Origin: Oceanospirillum sediminis | Lineage (GTDB): Bacteria > Pseudomonadota > Gammaproteobacteria > Pseudomonadales > Halomonadaceae | Direction: 5' to 3' | DNA length: 64,000 bases | Assembly (NCBI RefSeq): GCF_014164585.1 | Contig: NZ_JACJFM010000023.1 | Span: 1-64,000, forward strand | In this document: positions 52,675 through 61,448 of the stretch, piece by piece | Layout: each line of letters opens with the position of its first letter | Numbering within the stretch: position 1 is the stretch's first letter | Position numbers and translations under genes: made by a program | The notes under the pieces: generated by a model | The model's database searches: none | Told to the model about the DNA's origin: nothing | The model's input: the letters and a program-made list of their open reading frames with translations, nothing else

Positions 52675-52741
52675 CTACCAGAACTGATTCGATATGGTAT
52701 CTCCCGAACGTGCAACACGATTCAGGGACACAACCGTTTAA

Positions 52742-53887
52742 TCAGCTTTTAAAGTCTTCAAAGAAGTTTTTCACTGAATCGAACCAGTTACTTTTCTTCG
52801 GTGAATGCTTATCACTGGTGTCTTCCATACTACTCTGGAATTCTCTCAGCAGCTCTTTCTGACGCTCAGTCAGATTAACGGGCGTTTCAACCTGAACCTT
52901 ACACATCAGATCGCCCTGAGAACCTCCACGCACAGGTTTCACCCCTTTGCTGCGCAGACGGAACATCTTTCCGGATTGTGTCTCAGCCGGAATTTTCAGT
53001 TTAACGCGTCCATCCAGCGTCGGGACTTCCTGTTCACCACCCAGTGCCGCATCAACAAAAGAAACCGGCACTTCGCAGTACAGATCCTTGCCATCACGCT
53101 CAAAGATAGCATGCTGACGCACACTGACCTGTACATACAGATCACCCGCCGGACCACCGTTAACACCGGCTTCACCTTCTCCGGACAGACGAATGCGGTC
53201 ACCGGTATCCACACCTGGCGGAATTTTAACCGACAGGGTTTTCTGATCCTGTTTGCGACCTTCACCATGACAGCTGCGACAAGGATTCTTAACCTGAGTC
53301 CCACGACCATGACAGGCGGGACAGGTCTGCTGAACAGAGAAGAACCCCTGCTGCATGCGTACCTGACCATGTCCACCACAGGTAGAACAGGTAACAGGGG
53401 CTGACTGGTCAGCAGAGCCTGTACCATCACAGGAGTCACACTCCACCATTGTCGGTACTTTAATACTGACAGTAGTGCCATGAACGGCCTCTTCCAGATC
53501 CAGATCCAGACGGTATCTCAGATCTGAACCCCTCTGAGGTGCGTTCGGATTGCGCTGACGACCGCCGCCACCGCCGAAAATATCACCGAACACGTCCCCG
53601 AAGATGTCACCAAAGCCACCATCACCACCGCCAAAGCCGCCGCCGCCAAAGCCGGCCTGCCCATCGACGCCAGCATGGCCGTACTGATCATAAGCCGCTC
53701 GCTTGGATGAATCGGTCAGAACTTCATAAGCCTCCGTGGCTTCTTTGAACTTTTCTGACGCTTCTTCATCGTCCGGGTTACGGTCCGGGTGATACTTCAT
53801 CGCCAGACGACGGTAGGCTTTTTTTATCGCCTTTTCATCATCGCTTTTGGAAACACCCAGTACTTCGTAATAATCACGCTTTGACAT
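52742..53887 (-). CDS. dnaJ: chaperone protein DnaJ
   Basis: Hsp40 co-chaperone that stimulates DnaK ATPase. The 381-residue protein has the J domain with HPD (MKYHPDRNP), a Gly/Phe-rich linker (about 75-110), and four zinc-binding CxxCxGxG repeats ([32 protein letters not shown]). The C-terminal substrate-binding domains complete it. It follows dnaK across two hairpins that probably lower its expression. Confidence 0.98.
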   Translation of the reverse strand: MSKRDYYEVLGVSKSDDEKAIKKAYRRLAMKYHPDRNPDDEEASEKFKEATEAYEVLTDSSKRAAYDQYGHAGVDGQAGFGGGGFGGGDGGFGDIFGDVFGDIFGGGGGRQRNPNAPQRGSDLRYRLDLDLEEAVHGTTVSIKVPTMVECDSCDGTGSADQSAPVTCSTCGGHGQVRMQQGFFSVQQTCPACHGRGTQVKNPCRSCHGEGRKQDQKTLSVKIPPGVDTGDRIRLSGEGEAGVNGGPAGDLYVQVSVRQHAIFERDGKDLYCEVPVSFVDAALGGEQEVPTLDGRVKLKIPAETQSGKMFRLRSKGVKPVRGGSQGDLMCKVQVETPVNLTERQKELLREFQSSMEDTSDKHSPKKSNWFDSVKNFFEDFKS

Positions 53888-53949
53888 TGCTAACTAACCA
53901 TCTGGTCTGAAAGAAGAAAATTATGAAAACAGCCTGCTTATACAAGAAC

Positions 53950-54001
53950 GCGGGACAGCCTGGCTATCCCGCGCATGGATTGTCCTGATCAGAAGACAAT
54001 C
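53950..54001 (-). terminator. two hairpins between dnaK and dnaJ
   Basis: GATTGTC/GACAATC (53978-54001) and an 11-base-pair GCGGGA-TAGCC stem (53950-53972, one G-U) follow the dnaK stop. Neither has a strong U-tract. They likely act as partial attenuators or processing signals that set the dnaK:dnaJ ratio. Confidence 0.5.
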
Positions 54002-55939
54002 TTATTTCTTGTCGTCTTTCACTTCTTCGAACTCAGCGTCAACCACATCATCTGCTTTTGCAGACGCCTGCTCGCCACCGGCAGCGCCTGCTGCACCTGG
54101 GCCAGCCTGACCTTGCTGCGCCTGCTCAGCATACAGTTTCTGAGCCAACTCACCAGAGGCTTCTGTCAGTGCATTGGTTTTCGCTTTAATGTCTTCGACG
54201 TCATCACCTTTCAGTGCTTCTTCCAGGGCACTGATTGCTGATTCAATCTTATCTTTCTCTTCAGCCGTCGCTTTGTCGCCTGCTTCTTCTAACGTCTTCT
54301 TAGTGGCGTGCAGCATGCTGTCACCCTGGTTACGCACCTGCACCATCTCTTCAAACTTCTTATCTTCTTCAGCGTTCGCTTCCGCATCCGCTACCATCTG
54401 ATCGATTTCATCATCGCTCAGACCAGAAGACGCTTTAATCACAATCGACTGCTCTTTGCCTGTCGCTTTGTCTTTAGCTGATACGTTCAGAATGCCGTTG
54501 GCATCAATATCGAACGTTACTTCAATCTGAGGCACGCCTCGTGGTGCAGGAGGAATATCTGCCAGATCGAAACGACCCAGAGATTTATTCTGCTGCGCTT
54601 GCTTACGCTCACCCTGTACCACGTGAATGGTTACTGCAGTCTGGTTATCATCAGCTGTTGAGAACACCTGAGACTTCTTAGTCGGAATCGTAGTGTTCTT
54701 ATCGATCAGCGGTGTAGCAACACCACCCATAGTCTCGATACCCAACGTCAGAGGACTTACGTCCAGCAGTAGTACGTCTTTTACGTCACCGGCCAGTACA
54801 CCACCCTGGATAGAAGCGCCGATAGCAACCGCCTCGTCCGGGTTAACATCTTTACGAGGCTCTTTACCAAAGAATTCAGCTACTTTGGCCTGAACCATAG
54901 GCATACGGGTCTGACCACCCACCAGGATCACATCATCAATTTCAGATGCAGACAGACCCGCGTCTTTCAGAGCAGTGGCACAAGGCTCAAGAGAACGTCT
55001 CACCAGCTCTTCCACCAGAGACTCCAGCTTAGCACGGGTGACCTTAACATTCAGGTGCTTAGGACCTGTCGCATCAGCTGTAATATAAGGCAGATTCACA
55101 TCCGTCTGCTGGCTGCTGGACAGCTCAATTTTAGCTTTTTCTGCTGCTTCCTTCAGACGCTGCAGCGCCAGTGGATCATTGTGCAGATCAATACCGGACT
55201 CGTTCTTAAACTCATCAGCCAGGTAGTTAATCAGCGCCAGATCAAAATCTTCACCACCCAGGAAGGTGTCACCATTAGTTGCCAGCACTTCAAACTGATG
55301 CTCACCATCTACTTCAGCAATTTCGATGATAGAAATATCGAAAGTACCGCCACCCAGATCGTAAACTGCTGCAGTACGGTCACCACGCGCCTTATCCATA
55401 CCATAAGCCAGTGCCGCAGCTGTTGGCTCATTGATGATACGTTTTACTTCCAGACCCGCGATTTTACCCGCATCTTTTGTCGCCTGACGCTGAGAATCGT
55501 TAAAGTAGGCTGGTACAGTAATCACAGCTTCTGTTACTGGTTCACCCAGGTAATCTTCAGCTGTTTTCTTCATTTTCTTCAGAACTTCTGCTGAGATCTG
55601 AGGTGGCGCTTTCTTCTCGCCTTTTACCTCAACCCAGGCATCACCATTGTCCGCTTTAACTATTTTGTAAGGCACCATTTTGATGTCTTTCTGAACAACA
55701 TCGTCTTCAAACCGACGACCAATCAGACGCTTAACAGCGAACAGAGTATTATTCGGGTTCGTCACAGCCTGACGCTTTGCAGACTGACCAACCAGAGTTT
55801 CGTTATCGTCAGTGAAAGCAATGATAGACGGGGTGGTGCGATCGCCTTCAGCGTTCTCAATCACCTTAGCCTTATCACCGTCCATTACTGCAACACAAGA
55901 GTTGGTTGTACCCAGATCGATACCGATAATGCGACCCAT
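54002..55939 (-). CDS. dnaK: chaperone protein DnaK (Hsp70)
   Basis: ATP-dependent protein-folding chaperone. In 645 residues it has the Hsp70 signatures [17 protein letters not shown], the [16 protein letters not shown] phosphate loop and [14 protein letters not shown]. The substrate domain and a Gly/Ala/Gln-rich tail ending in acidic [14 protein letters not shown] follow. A sigma32-type promoter lies about 95 bases upstream. Confidence 0.99.
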   Translation of the reverse strand: MGRIIGIDLGTTNSCVAVMDGDKAKVIENAEGDRTTPSIIAFTDDNETLVGQSAKRQAVTNPNNTLFAVKRLIGRRFEDDVVQKDIKMVPYKIVKADNGDAWVEVKGEKKAPPQISAEVLKKMKKTAEDYLGEPVTEAVITVPAYFNDSQRQATKDAGKIAGLEVKRIINEPTAAALAYGMDKARGDRTAAVYDLGGGTFDISIIEIAEVDGEHQFEVLATNGDTFLGGEDFDLALINYLADEFKNESGIDLHNDPLALQRLKEAAEKAKIELSSSQQTDVNLPYITADATGPKHLNVKVTRAKLESLVEELVRRSLEPCATALKDAGLSASEIDDVILVGGQTRMPMVQAKVAEFFGKEPRKDVNPDEAVAIGASIQGGVLAGDVKDVLLLDVSPLTLGIETMGGVATPLIDKNTTIPTKKSQVFSTADDNQTAVTIHVVQGERKQAQQNKSLGRFDLADIPPAPRGVPQIEVTFDIDANGILNVSAKDKATGKEQSIVIKASSGLSDDEIDQMVADAEANAEEDKKFEEMVQVRNQGDSMLHATKKTLEEAGDKATAEEKDKIESAISALEEALKGDDVEDIKAKTNALTEASGELAQKLYAEQAQQGQAGPGAAGAAGGEQASAKADDVVDAEFEEVKDDKK

Positions 55940-56025
55940 AACTATCTCCGATTTCTAAATCTTGAATTCTGTCTTTTTAGCGACGTTGTCTTATCTTTCG
56001 CCGCTTTTCTTTGCATTTAACTGCT

Positions 56026-56053
56026 ATATGAGGCCTTCAGTTTTTCTTTCAAG
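56026..56053 (-). promoter_or_regulatory. sigma32 heat-shock promoter of dnaK
   Basis: The minus strand has CTTGAA (56048-56053), a 14-base spacer and CCTCATAT (56026-56033). This is a perfect -35 and a seven-of-eight match to the sigma32 -10 consensus CCCCATNT. Confidence 0.8.
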
Positions 56054-56118
56054 GCCTGCTTCTGAATTTTTTTACGCTTTTTTTCAGCGCATTCAGACAA
56101 GGCTTTAAAAACAGCCTG

Positions 56119-56697
56119 TTAAGGTGCTTTTGCCACCATCACCATGGCCGGGCGCACCAGACGACCATTCAGCAGATAACCCTTCTGCATCACGGCAATC
56201 ACGGTATTCGGCTCAACATCCGGGTTCGGCACCATTGACATCGCTTCATGGAACTGTGGGTCAAATGGCGTCCCTACGGGATCAATCTGTTCCACATTAA
56301 ATTTATTCAGCGTGCTGATAAACATATTCAGGGTCATCTCGACCCCTTCTTTTACCGCGTCAGCCACATCATGCTGCGCAAAGGTTTCCAGCGCACGCTC
56401 AAGACTATCTACAACCGGCAACAGCTCTTTCGAGAATTTTTCCAGTGCGAACTTATGAGCATTCTCAACATCTTTCTCTGCACGGCGACGGGCATTCTGA
56501 GCATCAGCATGAGCACGCAGTGCCTGATCTTTCGCCTGTTCCAGTTGTTCCTGAAGCTCAGCCAGACTGGCAGCAAAATCTACGGTCTCCTGACCTTCGG
56601 TTGCCTGCTGCTCTGCTTCAGTTTCTACAGCTGATGCAGCCTGCGCTTCCTGATCCAGTTCAGCCTGCCCGGTATTTTTCTGCTCTTCTGTCGTCAT
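56119..56697 (-). CDS. grpE: nucleotide exchange factor GrpE
   Basis: Homodimeric nucleotide exchange factor for DnaK. The 192 residues have a disordered Gln/Glu-rich N terminus, a long coiled-coil (about 45-90), and the signature VDSLERALE...VEGVEMT-like segment. The C-terminal beta domain includes [25 protein letters not shown]. It is the first gene of grpE-dnaK-dnaJ and divergent from recN. Confidence 0.97.
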   Translation of the reverse strand: MTTEEQKNTGQAELDQEAQAASAVETEAEQQATEGQETVDFAASLAELQEQLEQAKDQALRAHADAQNARRRAEKDVENAHKFALEKFSKELLPVVDSLERALETFAQHDVADAVKEGVEMTLNMFISTLNKFNVEQIDPVGTPFDPQFHEAMSMVPNPDVEPNTVIAVMQKGYLLNGRLVRPAMVMVAKAP

Positions 56698-56746
56698 AGC
56701 TTATGTTTCTCTCACGTAAGAAGTGTTTATCACCAACTGCTTGCCT

Positions 56747-56774
56747 ATATTGGTTCCCTGATTTTTTTTTCAAC
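56747..56774 (-). promoter_or_regulatory. putative sigma32 promoter of grpE
   Basis: The minus strand has GTTGAA (56769-56774), a 14-base spacer and ACCAATAT (56747-56754). It matches the sigma32 consensus less well than the dnaK promoter, but spacing is identical and the position is right. Confidence 0.5.
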
Positions 56775-56825
56775 CCCTGCCATGTTCTGTCATTAAACTT
56801 TTATGTAAAAAAACGGTCACCGTTA

Positions 56826-56857
56826 TTGCCCATACGACAAAATACTGTATAAATACC
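56826..56857 (+). promoter_or_regulatory. putative recN promoter with partial LexA-like site
   Basis: TTGCCC (56826-56831), a 16-base spacer and TATAAA (56848-56853). The -10 is embedded in CTGTATAAATACCCAC, which has the CTGT half of a LexA box but not the ACAG half. SOS control is known for recN elsewhere and only weakly supported here. Confidence 0.4.
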
Positions 56858-56895
56858 CACATCAATTCTGAGCAGACCGGTAAGAGGAAGCCCTG

Positions 56896-58572
56896 ATGCT
56901 GACCTATCTGGCAATTAACAACCTTGCAATTGTAGAGCAACTGGAACTGGATCTTCCGGCAGGCATGACAGTCATCACCGGGGAAACCGGAGCCGGTAAA
57001 TCCATTCTGCTGGATGCTATGGGACTGGCTCTGGGAGACAGGGCCGATGCTGACAGCGTACGTCATGGCACCCCAAAGGCCGAGATACACGCCCACTTTG
57101 ATGTGTCTGCACTTAAAGTGGCCCGCCAGTGGCTGATAAAGAATGAGCTGAATACCGATGACAGCAGTGAATGTATTCTGCGCCGGGTCATTCATAGTAA
57201 TGGCCGCTCTAAAGCCTGGATTAATGGTCAGCCCTGCTCTGTGCAGCAACTGAAACAGCTCAGCAGCCATCTGATTGATATTCATGGCCAGCATGAACAC
57301 CAGTCCCTGCTTCGCCGGGAAACTCATCTGACTCTACTGGATGAATTTGCCCGCCTGCAAAAACCTGTCGCCCAGCAAACAGAACTGTTTCGTCAGTGGC
57401 AGAAATGCCGTCGCCAGCTGGAGCAGCTGAAAAACCAGGACAGCGAACAACAGTCTCGACTGGAGCTTCTGCGCTATCAGGTTGAAGAACTGGAACAGCT
57501 GGCACTGGAAGAACAGGAGCTACAGCAGCTGGAAGAGGAGCAGCAAAGGCTGGCTAATGCTGAAACCCTGATCGCTGAGGGTCAGGCTATTATAGAGCTG
57601 TGCGACAGCGATCATGGCAGTGTTCGGCAGATGCTGAACCAGGCCTGCCATCGCATCAGCCAGATCCCTGGTCAGGATACCCGCTTAAATGAGATCAGCC
57701 AGTTACTGAATGAAGCCCTGATTCAGGTTGAAGAAGCCTCCGGTGAGCTGCACCATTTCGTTAACGGATGCGAGCTGGATCCAGAACGTTTGCAATTTGT
57801 GGAGGAACGCCTGTCGACGATCTATCAGCTGGCGCGTAAGCACCACATCACGCCGGAAGAGTTATATCAGCACAGCCTTCAGCTCAGAGAAGAACTGAAC
57901 AAAATTGAAAGTGGCCCACAGAATATTGACCAGGTCGCCGAACAGCTGCAGGAGCTGACGGAAATTTTCCGTGAAAAAGCAGCGATTCTTAGCCAGAAGC
58001 GCAGGAAAGCTGCAGACCGCCTGAACAAAGAGATCAATAAGCAGCTCTCGATGCTCGGCATGGCCAATGCCCGTTTTGAAGTCAGCGTCAACAGTACAGA
58101 TCAGTTCCAGCCAACCGGCACTGATGATACTGAATTTCTGATTAGCACCAATCCGGGACAACCTGCAAAGCCTATGATTAAAATTGCCTCCGGGGGGGAA
58201 TTATCCCGTATCAGCCTGGCTATTCAGGTTGTAACAGCTCAGACCTCAACGATTCCGACACTGGTGTTTGATGAAGTCGATGTGGGTATCAGTGGCGGTA
58301 CCGCCGAAATTGTCGGTAAGCTACTGCACAACCTGGGGCAAAGCGGCCAGATTCTATCAATCACTCACCTGCCTCAGGTCGCCGCTCAGGGAGATCAGCA
58401 CCTGCACATCCGCAAATTCAGCACCAAAAACAGCACCCGTTCAGAGATGCTGTGGCTGGATCAGTCCCAGCGTATTACAGAACTGGCCCGGATGCTGGGC
58501 GGCGTCGACCTGACAGAACAAACACTGGCTCACGCCAGCGAAATGCTGACCAGCAGCCAGCCTGTGGACTAA
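56896..58572 (+). CDS. recN: DNA repair protein RecN
   Basis: SMC-like ATPase for double-strand-break repair. The 558 residues carry Walker A ITGETGAGKSILLDA at the N terminus and long coiled coils in the middle (about 150-370). The C-terminal half has the signature ASGGELSRISLAIQVV and Walker B LVFDEVDVGISGGTAE. A GAGGAAG site precedes the ATG. It is placed between grpE and fur, as in Pseudomonas. Confidence 0.97.
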   Translation: MLTYLAINNLAIVEQLELDLPAGMTVITGETGAGKSILLDAMGLALGDRADADSVRHGTPKAEIHAHFDVSALKVARQWLIKNELNTDDSSECILRRVIHSNGRSKAWINGQPCSVQQLKQLSSHLIDIHGQHEHQSLLRRETHLTLLDEFARLQKPVAQQTELFRQWQKCRRQLEQLKNQDSEQQSRLELLRYQVEELEQLALEEQELQQLEEEQQRLANAETLIAEGQAIIELCDSDHGSVRQMLNQACHRISQIPGQDTRLNEISQLLNEALIQVEEASGELHHFVNGCELDPERLQFVEERLSTIYQLARKHHITPEELYQHSLQLREELNKIESGPQNIDQVAEQLQELTEIFREKAAILSQKRRKAADRLNKEINKQLSMLGMANARFEVSVNSTDQFQPTGTDDTEFLISTNPGQPAKPMIKIASGGELSRISLAIQVVTAQTSTIPTLVFDEVDVGISGGTAEIVGKLLHNLGQSGQILSITHLPQVAAQGDQHLHIRKFSTKNSTRSEMLWLDQSQRITELARMLGGVDLTEQTLAHASEMLTSSQPVD

Positions 58573-58601
58573 TATTCCTTTTGGTCCTCTGCCGAATAAG
58601 C

Positions 58602-58637
58602 AAAACCCCTGAGCGTATGAAAAATACAATCAGGGGC
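58602..58637 (-). terminator. terminator downstream of fur
   Basis: On the minus strand CCCCTGA pairs with TCAGGGG, with inner GTAT/ATAC pairing, then TTTTGCTT. recN on the other strand ends 30 bases away, so it may serve both. Confidence 0.65.
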
Positions 58638-58669
58638 TGTTACTCATAGAAAGTCAGTGATTAACAGAA

Positions 58670-59080
58670 TCAGCTTTCTTTCTTACGTACGTACAGTACC
58701 AGAGAATGCTCTACCAGCTCATAACCATGAGCTTCCACAATTTTGTGCTGCAGGGCTTCAATCTCCGGATCACAGAACTCAATCACTTCACCACTATCCA
58801 CACAAACCATATGGTCATGGTGCTCATCACGAGCAATCTCGAATACCGCATGCCCGCCATCAAAATTGTGACGCACCACCAGACCTGCAGATTCAAACTG
58901 GGTCAGTACACGGTATACCGTTGCCAGACCAACGTCTTCTCCTGCATCCAGCAGTGCTTTATAGACATCCTCAGCACTCATATGATGAGAGTCTGCTCGT
59001 TCAAGCAACTGCAGAATCTTGATTCGGGGTAAAGTTACCTTCAGACCTGCTTTTTTCAGTTCCTGGTTTTCATCTGCCAT
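58670..59080 (-). CDS. fur: ferric uptake regulator Fur
   Basis: Fe(II)-dependent repressor of iron-uptake genes. The 136-residue protein has the winged-helix N-terminal domain (LKVTLPRIKILQLLE, VGLATVYRVLTQFESAGLV) and the metal-binding HHDHMVCVDSGEVIEF segment. The second CxxC of E. coli Fur is absent, as in Pseudomonas Fur. It is divergent from bamE across 82 bases, a conserved pairing. No clear Fur box was seen there. Confidence 0.97.
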   Translation of the reverse strand: MADENQELKKAGLKVTLPRIKILQLLERADSHHMSAEDVYKALLDAGEDVGLATVYRVLTQFESAGLVVRHNFDGGHAVFEIARDEHHDHMVCVDSGEVIEFCDPEIEALQHKIVEAHGYELVEHSLVLYVRKKES

Positions 59081-59162
59081 GGTTTTTTCGGTCTCGCTTC
59101 GCAGTCAGTGCTTATTCCGGTATTATTCCAGACTCGCACAACATGGTGAAAGATATTCTCAA

Positions 59163-59492
59163 ATGCAAAGACTGATCATTTTAGTCATCTTTTCTTCGTT
59201 CGTCACACTTTCTGGCTGCATTTTTCCCGGAATTTACAAACGGGAACTACAACAGGGTCACGTGATGACAGAAGAGATGATCAATCAACTCAAGCCGGGA
59301 CTGACCCGTGAGCAGGTGGCCTATGTTATGGGCACACCTTTAACAACATCAACGTTCAATAAAAATCGCTGGGACTATGTCTACTGGCTCAAAGATCCAA
59401 GAGACAATGTAACCCGTGAAAGAGTAACACTGTTTTTTGAACAGGACACTCTGAATGACATTATCAGAGTACCGGAAAAGAGCGATCAGTAA
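59163..59492 (+). CDS. bamE: outer-membrane assembly lipoprotein BamE
   Basis: Lipoprotein of the BAM complex that inserts beta-barrel proteins. The 109-residue precursor has a signal peptide with lipobox LSGC (Cys19). The mature SmpA/OmlA domain includes GLTREQVAYVMGTP and RWDYVYWL. The ATG at 59163 is the only start that puts a signal peptide at the N terminus; longer frames are artefacts. Confidence 0.95.
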   Translation: MQRLIILVIFSSFVTLSGCIFPGIYKRELQQGHVMTEEMINQLKPGLTREQVAYVMGTPLTTSTFNKNRWDYVYWLKDPRDNVTRERVTLFFEQDTLNDIIRVPEKSDQ

Positions 59493-59528
59493 ACCGGCTT
59501 TACAGTATTATATACAGTAAAGTCCGGT
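59493..59528. terminator. long palindrome between bamE and rnfH
   Basis: ACCGG-CTTTAC-GTAT pairs with ATAC-GTAAAG-CCGGT, about 15 pairs with one bulge and one mismatch. It lies between two converging genes and probably ends both transcripts, although U-tracts are short. Confidence 0.5.
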
Positions 59529-59541
59529 CTTGAACTGAATA

Positions 59542-59838
59542 CTACTTTTCCTGCTTAGCAGCCCGGCGCGCTCTGGCCTGCTTAGGGTCTGCGATCAGAG
59601 CACGATAGAGTTCAACTCTGTCGTGTTCGTGCAGTACATGCTCGTCCGGTTTCTTGATCACTTTTCCATATATCCCCATAGGACTGGTTGTCAGATCAAT
59701 CTCAGGAAAGTGCTCTGCCATGCCGGACTTTTCTGCTGCCTGCTGCACCGTGGTTCCTTCCGGTAAAAACAGCTCGATTACACGCTGTTCTGAAGGAGAA
59801 GCGTACACCACTTCAATCCTGATCAGTTTCTCATCCAT
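59542..59838 (-). CDS. rnfH: RnfH family ubiquitin-like protein
   Basis: Small beta-grasp protein of 98 residues, function poorly known. It has IRIEVVYASPSEQRVIELFLPEGTT at the start, MGIYGKVI and the family hallmark HDRVELYRALIADPKQARARRA at the end. The ATG at 59838 overlaps the ratA end by eight bases. The ratA-rnfH pair is widely conserved next to smpB, suggesting a link to translation quality control. Confidence 0.93.
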   Translation of the reverse strand: MDEKLIRIEVVYASPSEQRVIELFLPEGTTVQQAAEKSGMAEHFPEIDLTTSPMGIYGKVIKKPDEHVLHEHDRVELYRALIADPKQARARRAAKQEK

Positions 59839-60262
59839 AAACCTGTTTCGCTCGCTGACAGAAGGCATCAACCAGAGTATTGGCTGCCTGATTAAACACA
59901 CCACCCAATGCTACACTCAGCATTTTGCTGGCAAATTCGAACTCCATTGTCAGAGAGACCTTGCAGGCTTGCTCTGACAAGGCATCAAAGCGCCACTCTC
60001 CATTCAGACGTTTGAAAGGGCCATCAACCAGATGTAATTCAATTCTGTGAGGTTCCTGCAAGGTATTGCGCGTAGTAAAACTGTGTTTGAGACCGGCTTT
60101 GGAAATCTCAAGTTCTCCAACCATATGACTGTCTGATGACTCAATCAGACGCGCAGCAGAGCACCAGGGTAAAAACTGCGGATAGGACTCACAGTCATTT
60201 ACCAGATCGTACATCTGTTTTGCGGAATGCATGACCAGAGCCGTTCGGGTTACTGTTGGCAT
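59831..60262 (-). CDS. ratA: START/polyketide cyclase-like protein RatA
   Basis: Coenzyme Q-binding/START-domain protein related to E. coli RatA and mitochondrial Coq10. The 143 residues show ALVMHSAKQMYDLVNDCESYPQFLPWC and the ends FNQAANTLVDAFCQRAKQVYG. RatA was described as an inhibitor of 70S assembly in E. coli, but a role in ubiquinone binding is equally supported by the fold. The ATG at 60262 fits family length; one eight codons earlier is possible. Confidence 0.92.
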   Translation of the reverse strand: MPTVTRTALVMHSAKQMYDLVNDCESYPQFLPWCSAARLIESSDSHMVGELEISKAGLKHSFTTRNTLQEPHRIELHLVDGPFKRLNGEWRFDALSEQACKVSLTMEFEFASKMLSVALGGVFNQAANTLVDAFCQRAKQVYG

Positions 60263-60392
60263 TATAAATAAGCTCTCAGGGTTCATTCGTCGGAACTGAC
60301 CGACCCTATAAAAAAATAAATTGTACCACGAAATTGATTTTTAACGGCTCTGCCAGATAGCCCTTTGCCTCGCTTCGTTTTATAATGCCGTC

Positions 60393-60878
60393 ATGGCTAA
60401 AAAACAGAAAAAAACAAAATCGACCAGCAACACCATCGCGCTGAACAAACGCGCCCGTCACGAATATCATGTTAATGATAAGTTCGAGGCCGGTGTTTCT
60501 CTGGCTGGCTGGGAAGTTAAAAGTATCCGCGAAGGAAAAGTACAGATTACCGATGCCTATGTCATTATGCATCAGGGTGAAGTCTGGCTGATGGGCGCTC
60601 ATATTACACCGCTGATCAGTGTTTCAACGCACATCGTTGCAGAACCCACCCGTAATCGTAAATTACTTCTGCATAAAAAAGAGATCGCAAAAATCTTTGC
60701 CACCATTCAGCAAAAAGGTCAGACTTGTGTGCCTTTAGCGCTGTACTGGAAAAATAACAAAGTAAAATGCGAAATTGCTCTGGTAACCGGTAAACAACAG
60801 CATGATAAGCGTGCTACAGAAAAAGACCGGGACTGGGGACGCCAGAAAGCCCGTATTGTTCGAGAGCATGCAGGTTAA
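60393..60878 (+). CDS. smpB: SsrA-binding protein SmpB
   Basis: Binds tmRNA and brings it to stalled ribosomes for trans-translation. The 161-residue protein starts with a lysine-rich tail and [12 protein letters not shown]. It has [19 protein letters not shown] and the C-terminal basic tail [17 protein letters not shown] perfect TATAAT lies at 60381-60386, so transcription might start at or near the ATG. The tmRNA gene is 44 bases downstream, so both partners of the system are together. Confidence 0.97.
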   Translation: MAKKQKKTKSTSNTIALNKRARHEYHVNDKFEAGVSLAGWEVKSIREGKVQITDAYVIMHQGEVWLMGAHITPLISVSTHIVAEPTRNRKLLLHKKEIAKIFATIQQKGQTCVPLALYWKNNKVKCEIALVTGKQQHDKRATEKDRDWGRQKARIVREHAG

Positions 60879-60922
60879 TACTGGTAAAAGTTCTGTAATT
60901 CATTATAATTGCAGGACTATTC

Positions 60923-61279
60923 GGGGGTGATTTGGCTTCGACGCTGGTTACAAACCCTGAGGTGCATGTCGAGAGGGTAACGTATCTCGTAAATCCCGCG
61001 TTACTACTAAATAGTCGCAAACGACGAAAACTACGCTCTAGCCGCTTAATGGCTGCCTTTGAAGGAAGTTGCCTGTAACTTCTGGACAAGGTTTATGAGC
61101 CCGCGAAACAGGCTCGCAGCAAAGTCCGCCTTAGACCGCGCTGCTAAATATTTTAAGGCTCGCGTATAACAATCCTGTTCGTTGGAGTGTTACACGTTAA
61201 ATAAAAAGACGAAACTAAGCATGTAGATCCGATGGCAGAGGACTGACGGACGCGGGTTCAATTCCCGCCACCTCCACCA
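60923..61279 (+). ncRNA. ssrA: transfer-messenger RNA (tmRNA, 10Sa RNA)
   Basis: 357 bases from GGGGGTGATTTGGCTTCGACG to the 3' CCA. The ends pair as a tRNA-Ala-like acceptor stem with a T-arm (GGTTCAATTCC). The tag reading frame runs 61017-61049 after the TAGTC resume signal and encodes ANDENYALAA then TAA, nearly the E. coli tag. Pseudoknot-type repeats fill the rest. It is directly downstream of smpB. Confidence 0.98.
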
Positions 61280-61288
61280 GTTAGCATA

Positions 61289-61343
61289 TTGATTTGTAAG
61301 GATTTTCCTAAACAAATCAAGGTAAGGCTTCCATACCCTTACC
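61289..61343 (+). repeat. two hairpins between tmRNA and its terminator
   Basis: TTGATTTGT (61289-61297) pairs with ACAAATCAA (61312-61320), and GGTAAGG (61321-61327) pairs with CCTTACC (61337-61343). They start ten bases after the mature 3' end and may guide RNase processing of the tmRNA precursor. Confidence 0.55.
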
Positions 61344-61349
61344 ACACAG

Positions 61350-61375
61350 AAACCGCTTTTATAGCGGTTTTTTTG
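61350..61375 (+). terminator. intrinsic terminator of ssrA
   Basis: An AAACCGCT/AGCGGTTT stem is followed by a run of T, extended by outer ACACA/TGTGT pairing. Confidence 0.9.
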
Positions 61376-61448
61376 TGTCTGAAGAAAAGTCAGGCCTCTG
61401 ATTTATATCATTGCATTCAGACCTGCTTCTGTTTACACAAGTTATAGT

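Noticed and set aside
56842-56857. A full LexA box upstream of recN
   Set aside because: Only the CTGT half-site matches; the ACAG half is replaced by CCAC, so SOS control is not claimed.
61280-61448. Genomic island boundary at the tmRNA 3' end
   Set aside because: No integrase, transposase or direct repeat of the tmRNA end is seen in the window.
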